A DNA stretch of 64,000 nt from Eggerthellaceae bacterium (GTDB lineage: Bacteria > Actinomycetota > Coriobacteriia > Coriobacteriales > Eggerthellaceae), in the NCBI GenBank assembly GCA_910575165.1, contig CAJTDS010000002.1, positions 1 to 64,000 on the forward strand. The letters run 5' to 3'. The translations under genes and the position numbers were made by a program. The notes under the pieces were generated by a model. It saw nothing but the letters and a program-made list of their open reading frames with translations. It searched no databases and was not told where the DNA came from. Of this stretch, positions 33,686-41,709 are shown in pieces (the stretch's first letter is position 1; each line of letters opens with the position of its first letter).

Positions 33686-33955
33686 ATGAGCATTCTGAAC
33701 CAAAAGGCCCTGTCGAGCCTGAGCAATCTGGACGAAGCGGACAAGGCCTACTGCCTGAAGCTTTCGAAGCACCTGGAGAACATGGGCCTGTCCGCAGGCA
33801 TGGTCTCCTCCGCCGTTGTGTCCCTGGCCGACGGCGACAACGTTCCCACGTTCATCCCCTGTGTGGCCACCCCCTCCCAGTTCGGCGCCGGGAAGGCCGA
33901 CGCACCGGCAGCGCAGAAAGCCGCCGGTTTCGAGGAAGCGGCGGCAGTGGCCTAA
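33686..33955 (+). CDS. Small soluble protein of unknown function
   Basis: An 89-residue protein with a helical N-terminal half (LSNLDEADKAYCLKLSKHLE) and an Ala-rich acidic tail; one Cys at residue 22 and one at 59. The family is not recognised. AGAAGGAGA precedes the ATG. It is divergent from the PucR gene (169 bp) and ends three bases before the convergent TorD gene. Confidence 0.6.
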   Translation: MSILNQKALSSLSNLDEADKAYCLKLSKHLENMGLSAGMVSSAVVSLADGDNVPTFIPCVATPSQFGAGKADAPAAQKAAGFEEAAAVA

Positions 33956-33958
33956 GCC

Positions 33959-34657
33959 CTACCGGAAGAACTCCGGCTGCTGCACCTCAAGGCCCCGCCA
34001 GCCGCCCATGGCTTCCAGCGTGAGCCGCGCAAGGTCGGCCAAGCCCTGGTAGAAGGGATGCTCAGCGGCGGCGCGCAGCTGTTCCAAGTAGTGGGACGAC
34101 CAGGGCAGCAGGTGCAGCGCCAAGAGCTCGTCCAGGGCGCCAGGCTGCTGGGCGGCCACGGTCGCCGTCAGGGCCAGCAGGTTGCCCATGTGGTCGTCGG
34201 GGGCGTTCTGGGCGGTGGAGCGCTCGATGCCATGGGCGCGCAGCCAAGCCCGCAGCTGCAGGTTCCCTTCGCCGAAGATGACGCCTTCCTTGTCGGTGTA
34301 GACCGACCCCCAGGGCGGCGCCGGCAGCTTTCCCGGCCCTACGAACAGGCGCCGGTACTCGCGGGCAAGCTGCTCCATGGAAGCGGCGTCGTCCGGGTCG
34401 AAGCTTCCCGCCATGGCTGCAAGTGCGTCGGCGGCTGCGGCGGTATCGTCGACGAAGGGCCAGTTGGCAGCAGCCTCTGGCACGTCGAGGGCGTGCAGCG
34501 CTGCGAGCACGGGGCCGGCATTGCCCCGCAGCGGGTCCTCCAGGAACAACGGCGAGAGCGTGTTACCCACGAAGGCGATGCTTTCGCAGGCGGCCTTTCC
34601 CCATGGTTGGGAGGTGACCGCCTTCGCTGCGTTTTCGGAATCGGCCATGTTTGTCAT
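33959..34657 (-). CDS. TorD/DmsD-family redox enzyme chaperone
   Basis: A 232-residue all-helical chaperone that binds the Tat signal and apo-form of molybdopterin reductases until the cofactor is inserted. The family pattern EYRRLFVGPGKLPAPPWGSVY (about residues 95-115), then the acidic PDDHMGNLLALT (about 150-161), is well conserved. It starts in the stop codon of the LuxR gene (ATGA overlap) behind GGAAG. Its client is most likely the divergent molybdopterin oxidoreductase at 36559. Confidence 0.9.
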   Translation of the reverse strand: MTNMADSENAAKAVTSQPWGKAACESIAFVGNTLSPLFLEDPLRGNAGPVLAALHALDVPEAAANWPFVDDTAAAADALAAMAGSFDPDDAASMEQLAREYRRLFVGPGKLPAPPWGSVYTDKEGVIFGEGNLQLRAWLRAHGIERSTAQNAPDDHMGNLLALTATVAAQQPGALDELLALHLLPWSSHYLEQLRAAAEHPFYQGLADLARLTLEAMGGWRGLEVQQPEFFR

Positions 34658-36288
34658 AGGGGCTTCCTTCCTGCCGGGCTGGCCGGTCTTGGGTCTTCGC
34701 GCTGCTCGAGCTCTTCGAACAGCTGCAGAAGCTCGCGCCGCTTGTGGACGTCGAGCTTCGTATACAGGCGCTTGACATGGGTTTTCGCCGTGTTCTCCGA
34801 AATGGTGAGCTTGCTTGCGATGTCGGCGGCGGTGTTGCCCCGCACCAGCAGCTCCATCACCTCGGCCTCGCGGGTGGTCAGCAGATAGCGCTTGGTCAGC
34901 ACGCGGCACTGCTTCGACACGCGGTCGCGGATTCCCCCCTGCGCATCGTCGGAATCGCCCTCGGCCTTGGCGGCTCCCAGCGCCTGCAGCGCGGCGGCCC
35001 GCTTCGACGCGGCGGCTTCCATGCGCTTGGCGGCCGGCTTGGTTGCAGCTGCTTCGCCGGGTGCGTCGAGGACGGGAGCAGGTGTGGCCAGGGCTAGAAA
35101 CTCGATGTCGGGCACCGAGCGGCTGCCGTCCAGCCGCCGTGTGGCCACGTGGGCGGTCATCAGGAACAGCCACGTGGAGATGAGCGCGAAGGTGGCCAGC
35201 TGGGGCGATGCGTGCAGCACCAGGGCCTCGGTGGAATAGCCGAACAGAAACCCGCAGGCCTGCAGCGCGTAGACGATGCCGCCGAAGAACCCGTAGACGA
35301 AGGTGGGGCTGATGCCGTCGTTGCGGGAGGTCTGCATGCACTGCACCATCATTACCATGATGGCGAAGCTGAAGATCAGGTACATGATGCCCGAGAACGC
35401 GTAGAGGTAGGCTTGGTTCAGGTAAGGCATGAGCAGAAACGCCGTGGCCACCACCGGAGCCACGATGCGGAACAGCCGCCGTGTGTCGAAGGAGAACGAA
35501 TGGCGCTGCCACAGCCACAGCAGCAGCACAGCGGCTAGCAGCAACCCCGCCATAGCGAAGGCGTTCACCACCGATCCCATGGCCGGATCCTCCAAGGCGA
35601 TGGCCCGGGTGATGCCGCTGGCGAAGCCGAACGCTCCCACGCACAGGGCGCTCTTCGCGCTGTGGGCAATCACGTTGCGGTAGACGGGGCGGTGCTGCCG
35701 CGGTTCGTCGGAGAACATGGGCTGGTCGAAGTCCATGGTGCGCGACGATTCGATCAGGCACACCTCGGACAGCGGTACGAACACAAGGGGTATGGAAAAG
35801 GCCGCCACCGCGCTGGGAATCAGGTGCATGAGCGCATAGATGGGCGCCGAAAGTCCCATGCCCACCACCAAGTCGATGGTGCCCTGGTGGTTGCTGCGCG
35901 AGGCGAACAGCCGCTGCCATGACAGGAAGAACAGTGCCGCCCCCAGCCCGAACAGCGCCCCGCCCACCACGACGAAGGCCATGGTGGCGGCTGCGAAGTA
36001 CAGCGGGGCAATCAGGCACAGCGACCCAGCGACCATAAACGGGCTGCCCAGCACCGACGAGCTGTGCCGCAGCAGCAGCGGATTGGTGAACGACAGCAGC
36101 ATCCCCAGGAAGAACATGCTGCAGAAGGCCACGGACTCCATGAGGAAGTAGGCCGTCAGTACGTCGTAGGTTTGGAAGTCGGTGGGAAGCATGGGGAAGG
36201 CGCCGCCCCAGGCCGACGTGGCATAAGTGGCGAAGAACAGCCCGAAGCCCAAGGATGCGACGCTTGGCATGAACGCCTTCCGGCCCAA
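34654..36288 (-). CDS. Membrane LuxR regulator of the reductase module
   Basis: A 544-residue protein with about 12 hydrophobic segments (residues 10-395), a charged linker (about 400-455) and a C-terminal LuxR helix-turn-helix (LTTREAEVMELLVRGNTAAD; NTAKTHVKRLYTKLDV, about 470-530). This membrane-LuxR architecture is greatly expanded in Eggerthellaceae, usually beside exported reductases. The start is TTG 36288 after GAGGAGGG; ATG 36270 is an alternative. The torD gene overlaps its stop. It is divergent from the dmsA-like gene and presumably controls it in response to an electron acceptor or redox signal. Confidence 0.9.
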   Translation of the reverse strand: MGRKAFMPSVASLGFGLFFATYATSAWGGAFPMLPTDFQTYDVLTAYFLMESVAFCSMFFLGMLLSFTNPLLLRHSSSVLGSPFMVAGSLCLIAPLYFAAATMAFVVVGGALFGLGAALFFLSWQRLFASRSNHQGTIDLVVGMGLSAPIYALMHLIPSAVAAFSIPLVFVPLSEVCLIESSRTMDFDQPMFSDEPRQHRPVYRNVIAHSAKSALCVGAFGFASGITRAIALEDPAMGSVVNAFAMAGLLLAAVLLLWLWQRHSFSFDTRRLFRIVAPVVATAFLLMPYLNQAYLYAFSGIMYLIFSFAIMVMMVQCMQTSRNDGISPTFVYGFFGGIVYALQACGFLFGYSTEALVLHASPQLATFALISTWLFLMTAHVATRRLDGSRSVPDIEFLALATPAPVLDAPGEAAATKPAAKRMEAAASKRAAALQALGAAKAEGDSDDAQGGIRDRVSKQCRVLTKRYLLTTREAEVMELLVRGNTAADIASKLTISENTAKTHVKRLYTKLDVHKRRELLQLFEELEQREDPRPASPAGRKPL

Positions 36289-36398
36289 GCTCTTCCCTCC
36301 TCGGTCCTCGTCGGCCGCACGGCGACCGATGCTGGCGGCAAGCAGTGCCGCCAGCGATGTTATTCGCCGACGAGTATAGCAAAGCCCCTGTGCGCCCG

Positions 36399-36515
36399 TT
36401 CACCCGATTAGCGTGAATTGAGGGGGTGCCATTCGTGCGGCCGTGGGCTTCGTGCTCGCTTTTCGCCATAATTCACCCGTTTCGCGGTAAGGGGGCAACC
36501 GCTTCGCGTGCCATA
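36399..36515 (+). promoter_or_regulatory. Divergent control region with repeated TTCACCCG boxes
   Basis: ttcacccg occurs at 36399-36406 and 36472-36479, 73 bp (seven helical turns) apart, each followed within 15-20 bp by a ggggg run. The first copy is part of ttcac-ccgattagc-gtgaa. A TGnCATAGT extended -10 lies near 36508-36516 for the reductase operon. These are candidate LuxR operators. Confidence 0.5.
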
Positions 36516-36558
36516 GTGGGACCATCGGTTTTCCGGATTCCAGAAGAAGGGGGAAGCT

Positions 36559-39066
36559 ATGACCGACGAGAAGAGGGGATTCACCCGGCGCGCGTTCGTG
36601 AAGGGGTCGTCGCTGGCGGCGCTTGCCGCGGCGGCGGGGACGAGCGCCCTGTACGGTTGCTCCAAGCAGGACGCGCCCACGCCCGAGGCTCCCGAGCCAG
36701 TAGAGGCCCAGGCTGATCCGGCGGACGGGGCGCTTGAGCTGGGGGATTCCTATGCCATCTCGCATTCGGCCGATCAGGACGAGTGGCATTGGGGAACCTG
36801 CAAGTCCGACGGCTGCGGCCAGACCATCTGCCCGCTGCGCTACCACGTGAAGGACGGCGCCATCACGCTGGTGGAGCCGGACAACACCGGCGACGACAGC
36901 TTCGAGGGCTATCAGGCCCGCGGCTGTTTGCGCGGGCGCTCCATGCGCCAGTGGCACAACCACCCCGACCGCCTGAAGTACCCCATGAAGCGCGTGGGGC
37001 CGCGCGGTTCGGGCCAGTTCGAGCAGATCAGCTGGGAAGAGGCGGTGCAGACCATCGCCGAGAAGCTGAAGTACACCATCGACACCTACGGCAACGCCGC
37101 CATCCATTCCGGCGTCACCGCCATCCGCAACGACCAGGCCGTCGAGCGACTGCTGAACTGCCTGGGCGGCTTCACCTACGGCTACGGCGACGACTCCCAC
37201 GGCCAGATGGCCCGGGTCATGCCCTACATGTACGGCAGCAACCCCGGCCCGAACGGCTCGTCGTTCACCAACGCCTGGAAGGGCACCGACTGCGACCTGG
37301 TGATGATGTTCGGCAACAACCCGCAGACCACCCGCATGGGCGGCGCGTCGGCCAACCACGACTTGGCGCTGGCCCGCGAGCACGGTGCCGAGGTCGTTAT
37401 CGTGGACTACTGGATGAACGACTCCTGCGTGGGCCATCCCGAGCAGTGGCAGCCCATCCGCTCCGGCACCGACGCCGCCCTGGCCTCCGCCATGGCCTAC
37501 GTGCTGATCACCGAGGGCTTCGTCGACGAGGAGTGGGTGAACACCTACGTGGTGGGCTACGACGAGTCCACCATGCCCGAATCGGCCCAAGGCCAGAACA
37601 AGTCCTACAAGGACTACATCCTGGGCACCGGCTACGACATGGTGCCGAAGACCCCCGAATGGGCCGCGCCGATCACGCTCATCCCGGCCGAGCGCATCGT
37701 TGAGCTGGCCCATAAGCTGGGCAACGCCAAGTGCGCCTTCGTGAGCCAGGGTTGGGGCCCGCAGCGCCACACCAACGGCGAGTCCACCTGCCGCGCCATC
37801 GCCATGCTGCCGCTGATCACCGGCAACATCGGTCGTTTGGGCACCAACACCGGCATGCGCGACGGCGTGACCGTGGGCATGGCCAACCCCTTCACCACCA
37901 TCCCCGGCGGCGTGAACAACGTCGGCATAGGCATCTCCTGCATCAGCCTCATGGACGCCATCGACCACGGCCGCGACTTCACCGCCACCCACGATGGCGT
38001 GGAGGGCGCCGACGCGCTGGGCACCGACATCAAGTTCCTGTTCCTTGACGGCACGAACCTGGCCAACCAGCGCGGTGATTTGCGCCGGACCCACGAGATT
38101 CTGAAGGACGAGTCGAAGTGCGAGTTCATCGTGGCCCAGGACATGTTCATGACCTTCACCACCAACTACGCCGACATCCTGCTGCCGGGCATCACCCGCA
38201 ACGAATGCGATTCGGTCATCGCCCTTGCCACGTCCGGCGAGTCCATCGGCCAGCTCTACATCGACGGCTTCCTGAAGCCGCCCTTCGAGGCCCGCAACAA
38301 CTACGATTGGTGCACCGAGATTGCCGACATCCTGGGCGTGAAGGAGGCCTACGCCGAAGGCCGTACCTGGAAGGAATGGCAGCAGTTCCAGTGGGAGTCC
38401 ATCCTGCCCTACAAGGACTTCCTGCCCGACATCAAGGACATGCCCACTTGGGAGCAGATCGAGAAGGATCACCTGTGGAAGGCCGAGGTGCCGCTGGTGG
38501 CCAAGATGACCGACTACTTCGCCGACCCGGAGGCCGCGCCGCTCGATACGCCGTCGGGCAAGATCGAGGTGTACAGCGAGCGCTTGGCCGAGCTCAACGA
38601 CACCTGGGAGTTCGACAACGAAGCCGACTTCATCAGCCCCATCCCCGTGTACACCCCGGGCGTGGAGAGCTACGAGGAGCTGACCGACGAGTACCCGCTG
38701 TACCTGTCCGGCTGGCATCCGCGCGGGCGCTTCCACTCCACCTTCGACAACCTGGAGAATCTGCGCCAGGCCACGCGCCAGCAGCTGTTCATCAACCCCG
38801 TGGATGCCGATTCGCGCGGCATCAAGAACGGCGACATGGTGTCGGTGAAGAACTCCCGCGGCGAAGTGCATGTGGAAGCTCGCGTGACGCCACGTATCAT
38901 CCCTGGTCAGGTTGGTATGCCTGAGGGCGCTTGGGCGCAGATCGACTTCGACGGCGACGGCATCGACCGCGGCGGCAACATCAATGTGCTGTGCAACAGC
39001 CATCCGTCGCCTTTGGCCAAGCACAACGGCAACAACTCCTGCATCTGCCAGGTAACGAAGCTCTAG
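36559..39066 (+). CDS. Tat-exported molybdopterin oxidoreductase (DMSO reductase family)
   Basis: An 835-residue catalytic subunit. It has a Tat signal TRRAFVKGSSLAALAAAAG (residues 9-27) ending near a YGCS lipobox-like site. An N-terminal [4Fe-4S] site has Cys81, Cys86, Cys91 (C-x4-C-x4-C) and a fourth near 125 (ARGCLRGR). MGD-binding regions follow (MMFGNNPQTTRMGG, VSQGWGPQRHTNGE). The C-terminal cofactor domain runs to LAKHNGNNS. It sits outside the membrane with two Fe-S subunits and an anchor encoded downstream, so it would reduce (or oxidise) a substrate using the quinone pool. The substrate is not visible; relatives handle S-oxides, N-oxides and catechols. ATG 36559 follows GAAGGGGG. 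Confidence 0.94.
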   Translation: MTDEKRGFTRRAFVKGSSLAALAAAAGTSALYGCSKQDAPTPEAPEPVEAQADPADGALELGDSYAISHSADQDEWHWGTCKSDGCGQTICPLRYHVKDGAITLVEPDNTGDDSFEGYQARGCLRGRSMRQWHNHPDRLKYPMKRVGPRGSGQFEQISWEEAVQTIAEKLKYTIDTYGNAAIHSGVTAIRNDQAVERLLNCLGGFTYGYGDDSHGQMARVMPYMYGSNPGPNGSSFTNAWKGTDCDLVMMFGNNPQTTRMGGASANHDLALAREHGAEVVIVDYWMNDSCVGHPEQWQPIRSGTDAALASAMAYVLITEGFVDEEWVNTYVVGYDESTMPESAQGQNKSYKDYILGTGYDMVPKTPEWAAPITLIPAERIVELAHKLGNAKCAFVSQGWGPQRHTNGESTCRAIAMLPLITGNIGRLGTNTGMRDGVTVGMANPFTTIPGGVNNVGIGISCISLMDAIDHGRDFTATHDGVEGADALGTDIKFLFLDGTNLANQRGDLRRTHEILKDESKCEFIVAQDMFMTFTTNYADILLPGITRNECDSVIALATSGESIGQLYIDGFLKPPFEARNNYDWCTEIADILGVKEAYAEGRTWKEWQQFQWESILPYKDFLPDIKDMPTWEQIEKDHLWKAEVPLVAKMTDYFADPEAAPLDTPSGKIEVYSERLAELNDTWEFDNEADFISPIPVYTPGVESYEELTDEYPLYLSGWHPRGRFHSTFDNLENLRQATRQQLFINPVDADSRGIKNGDMVSVKNSRGEVHVEARVTPRIIPGQVGMPEGAWAQIDFDGDGIDRGGNINVLCNSHPSPLAKHNGNNSCICQVTKL

Positions 39067-39088
39067 AGCGCGGGAAGGAGAGACGATC

Positions 39089-39712
39089 ATGACCCAGTAC
39101 GGATTCTATTTCGACAGCTCGCGCTGCACCGGATGCAAGACCTGCGAGCTGGCCTGCAAGGACTACAACGACCTTGGCGCCGATATCCTGATGCGCAAGA
39201 TCATCGACTTCGAAGGCGGCGCGTGGAACAAGGGCGCCGACGGCACCTGGACCACCGAGGCCTTCGGCTACTCCGTGTCCGCCGGATGCAATCACTGCGA
39301 CAACCCGGCTTGCGCGATGAACTGCCCCACGGGCGCCATGGTGAAGGACGCCGACACCGGGCTGGTGTCCAGCAACCCCGAGGTGTGCATCGGCTGCGGT
39401 ACCTGCGTGCAGTCGTGCCCCTACGAGGTGCCGAAGCTGGACACGGCGAAGTCGCAGTGCGTGAAGTGCGACGGCTGCAAGGACCGCGTGCTGGCCGGCG
39501 GCAAGCCCATGTGCGTGGACGCCTGCCCGCTGCATGCGCTTGATTTCGGCAAGATCGAGGATTTGCGCAGCCGCTACGGTTCCGTCTCCGACATCGATCC
39601 GCTGCCCGATTCGTCGCTGACCGGGCCGAACCTGGTGGTGAAGCTGACGCAGGCGGCCGAGGGTGCCGGATCGAAGGGCGGGTTTGTCGCCAACCCGCTT
39701 GAGGTCGCCTAG
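39089..39712 (+). CDS. DmsB-like 4x[4Fe-4S] electron-transfer subunit (first copy)
   Basis: A 207-residue ferredoxin-like subunit with four cysteine clusters: RCTGCKTCELACKDYND (about residues 12-28), CNHCDNPACAMNCPTGAM (about 67), CIGCGTCVQSCPYEVP (about 100) and CVKCDGCKDR...CVDACPLHAL (about 128-150). It should pass electrons between the membrane anchor and the molybdopterin subunit. It follows the catalytic gene by 22 bp with AAGGAGAG. A paralogue of about half identical residues by eye lies directly downstream. Confidence 0.94.
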   Translation: MTQYGFYFDSSRCTGCKTCELACKDYNDLGADILMRKIIDFEGGAWNKGADGTWTTEAFGYSVSAGCNHCDNPACAMNCPTGAMVKDADTGLVSSNPEVCIGCGTCVQSCPYEVPKLDTAKSQCVKCDGCKDRVLAGGKPMCVDACPLHALDFGKIEDLRSRYGSVSDIDPLPDSSLTGPNLVVKLTQAAEGAGSKGGFVANPLEVA

Positions 39713-39844
39713 ATATTGCGGCGTGATTCGGCGCTTGGCGGACGCTAGGCGCAAGGGAGGGTGCCGGCTGCTTTCGGGCGGCCGGCACTGCCCGTTTTCG
39801 GCGCGAGGCGCTATCATGGCCTGATCGCAGCAAGAGGGGGTGCC

Positions 39845-40468
39845 ATGGCTTCGACATACGGCTTTCTGGTTGACGCGTCCCGGTGCACCGGGTGCAAGAC
39901 CTGCGTTATGGCCTGCAAGGATTACAACGACCTGGACGCGAGCTGCGCCTATCGCCGCGTTTGGGACTACGAAGGGGGTACCTGGGAGCGGGACGAAGCC
40001 GGGGCGTGGACCCAGCGCGCGTTCTGCTACAGCCTGTCTCTGGCTTGCAACCACTGCGAGGAACCGGTGTGCGTGCAGGTGTGTCCCACCGGCGCCATGC
40101 ACAAGGAGGCCAACGGGCTTGTGCGCGTAGACCGCCATGTGTGCGTGGGCTGCGGCTACTGCGAGCTGGCCTGCCCCTATCGGGCGCCCCATGTGGGAGC
40201 CGACACGCTGCAGAGCCAGAAGTGCGACGGCTGCTTCGACCGGGTAGGCCGCGGTGAAAAGCCCCTGTGCGTGGAGGCTTGCCCGCTGCACGCGCTGGAT
40301 TTCGGGCCCATGGACGAGCTTCGGGCCTGCGACGGCGCAGTGGACGCCATAGCCCCGCTTCCCGAGCCTGATTACACGCACCCGTGCCTGGTGGTGCGCC
40401 CTCCGCTGTGCGCGCGGCCCGTGGACGATCGGGAGGGGTTCGTGGCCAATCCCAAGGAGGTGCAATGA
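39845..40468 (+). CDS. DmsB-like 4x[4Fe-4S] subunit (second copy)
   Basis: A 207-residue paralogue of the preceding gene with the same four cysteine clusters (RCTGCKTCVMACKDYND, CNHCEEPVCVQVCPTGAM, CVGCGYCELACPYRAP, QKCDGCFDR...CVEACPLHAL). Both end in the same -GFVANP-E- tail. It is separated from the first copy by 132 bp and overlaps the anchor gene by four bases (ATGA), so it may be the subunit that docks on the anchor. Two tandem Fe-S subunits are unusual for a DmsABC set; a duplication with divergence is the simplest explanation. Confidence 0.93.
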   Translation: MASTYGFLVDASRCTGCKTCVMACKDYNDLDASCAYRRVWDYEGGTWERDEAGAWTQRAFCYSLSLACNHCEEPVCVQVCPTGAMHKEANGLVRVDRHVCVGCGYCELACPYRAPHVGADTLQSQKCDGCFDRVGRGEKPLCVEACPLHALDFGPMDELRACDGAVDAIAPLPEPDYTHPCLVVRPPLCARPVDDREGFVANPKEVQ

Positions 40469-41379
40469 CCTCCGCCTTCCATCTGCAGTTGCTGCTGTTC
40501 ACGGTGCTGGGGCCGGGCGGTGCGCTGGGGTTCGTCGCGGCATCGGCGTTCGTGGTGACCGCTCCGAAGGATGCGCCGTGGCTGTTCCGCCTGCAGCGAT
40601 GCCTGCTGCTGCCCATCGCGCTGTGCATGCTGGGGCTGGTGATCGCCGCCACGCACTTGGGCACGCCGCGCAACGCCCTGTACGTGCTGCTGGGCGTCGG
40701 GCGCTCGCCGCTTTCCAACGAGATGGTGGCCACCATCTCGTTTCTGGCCCTGTCGTGGCTGTTCTGGCTGATGCTGGCAACGCGGCGTCTGCCGGTGCCG
40801 GTGACGAAGGCGTGGGTGGCGGCGGCAAGCGTGGCGGCTCTGGCCATGGTGCGCGAGACGGCGCTGGCTTACTCCATCAACACCGTTCCCGCATGGAGCT
40901 TGCCGGTGGTGCCGTGGATGTTCTGGATGGGCGCGCTGGTGCTGGGATGCGCCGTGGCGTTCTGCACCCTGCGAATCGCGCGGGTTCAGGTGCCCGCATG
41001 GAGCCTCCGGGTGCTTCTGGGCGTTCAGACGGCGGCGCTTGCGGCCGGCGTTGCGTCCATGGCGCTGTTTCGCGGCGGACTCGAAGGAGTTTCGAGCGCG
41101 TTGGGCGACGCGATGACGCTGGTGCCGGGCTACGGGCTGTATGTGGCGGCGTTCTTGCTGATGGGGGCGGTGTCTGCTGCTTGCGAAGCGCGCGGGCTGT
41201 TCCGCGTGGGCGATAAGGGATCCGATGGCTGTCGAGAGACTGGCAACGACTGCACGCCGCCGCAGGTCGCGGATTGCCCGTCGGTGCCCCGCGCAGCGCT
41301 TTCGGTCCTGCTGGCCGCAGGAGCCGTAGTGGCCATGCGCGTGCCCTTCTACCTAACCTACATGACCGTGGGCCTGTAG
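40465..41379 (+). CDS. DmsC-type membrane anchor
   Basis: A 304-residue integral membrane protein with about eight spans, matching DMSO reductase anchor subunits that oxidise menaquinol and pass electrons to the DmsB subunit. Family-like features include ATHLGTPRNA (about residue 62), GRSPLSNEM (about 82) and the spans after it. The start overlaps the stop of the second Fe-S gene behind AAGGAGG. It is the last gene of the module; the 330 bp behind it hold a repeat and no clear terminator. Confidence 0.92.
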   Translation: MTSAFHLQLLLFTVLGPGGALGFVAASAFVVTAPKDAPWLFRLQRCLLLPIALCMLGLVIAATHLGTPRNALYVLLGVGRSPLSNEMVATISFLALSWLFWLMLATRRLPVPVTKAWVAAASVAALAMVRETALAYSINTVPAWSLPVVPWMFWMGALVLGCAVAFCTLRIARVQVPAWSLRVLLGVQTAALAAGVASMALFRGGLEGVSSALGDAMTLVPGYGLYVAAFLLMGAVSAACEARGLFRVGDKGSDGCRETGNDCTPPQVADCPSVPRAALSVLLAAGAVVAMRVPFYLTYMTVGL

Positions 41380-41485
41380 TCGCCGTTCGCCGCGTCCACC
41401 AATCGGCACCGTCGCCTCATTCCGACCCGCGCCTTCAGCTCACGGTGTCTCAATGCCCTCCCAAGCAAAGCCGCACATGCTTGCT

Positions 41486-41588
41486 ATCCTTTCCGCGGTT
41501 TCCTGGCTTGATTTTCGATTCAGCCCGCATAATCGTCAGCTTCGTCACGATTTCTTGATGAAGCTGACGATTATGTACGATTTCGACT
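41486..41588. repeat. 103-bp hairpin repeat, left copy
   Basis: 99 of 103 bases are identical to 43712-43814 in direct orientation. Inside, cataatcgtcagcttcgtca pairs with its inverse around an 8-base loop (20-bp stem, one G-U). With the right copy it brackets the membrane-protein gene. The flanking 41380-41485 and 41589-41709 hold no gene. Confidence 0.9.
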
Positions 41589-41709
41589 CTGGACGGAGTT
41601 GTTCACGAGGTGCATGGGCTGTAGACTGCTGCCATAGGTTGTCCGTTATGTGGGGTGACGTGGCAAACGAGCATGGTGTCGTATGTGCTCGAAAGAAGGG
41701 GGTGCACCG

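Noticed and set aside
33959-36469. An 836-codon minus-strand frame ending in the TorD sequence
   Set aside because: Only its last 232 codons are real (TorD); the rest runs out of frame through the LuxR gene, which has its own good frame.
36400-39090. An 896-codon open frame on the minus strand
   Set aside because: Antisense shadow of the molybdopterin oxidoreductase gene, with Val/Gly/His-rich composition and no motif.
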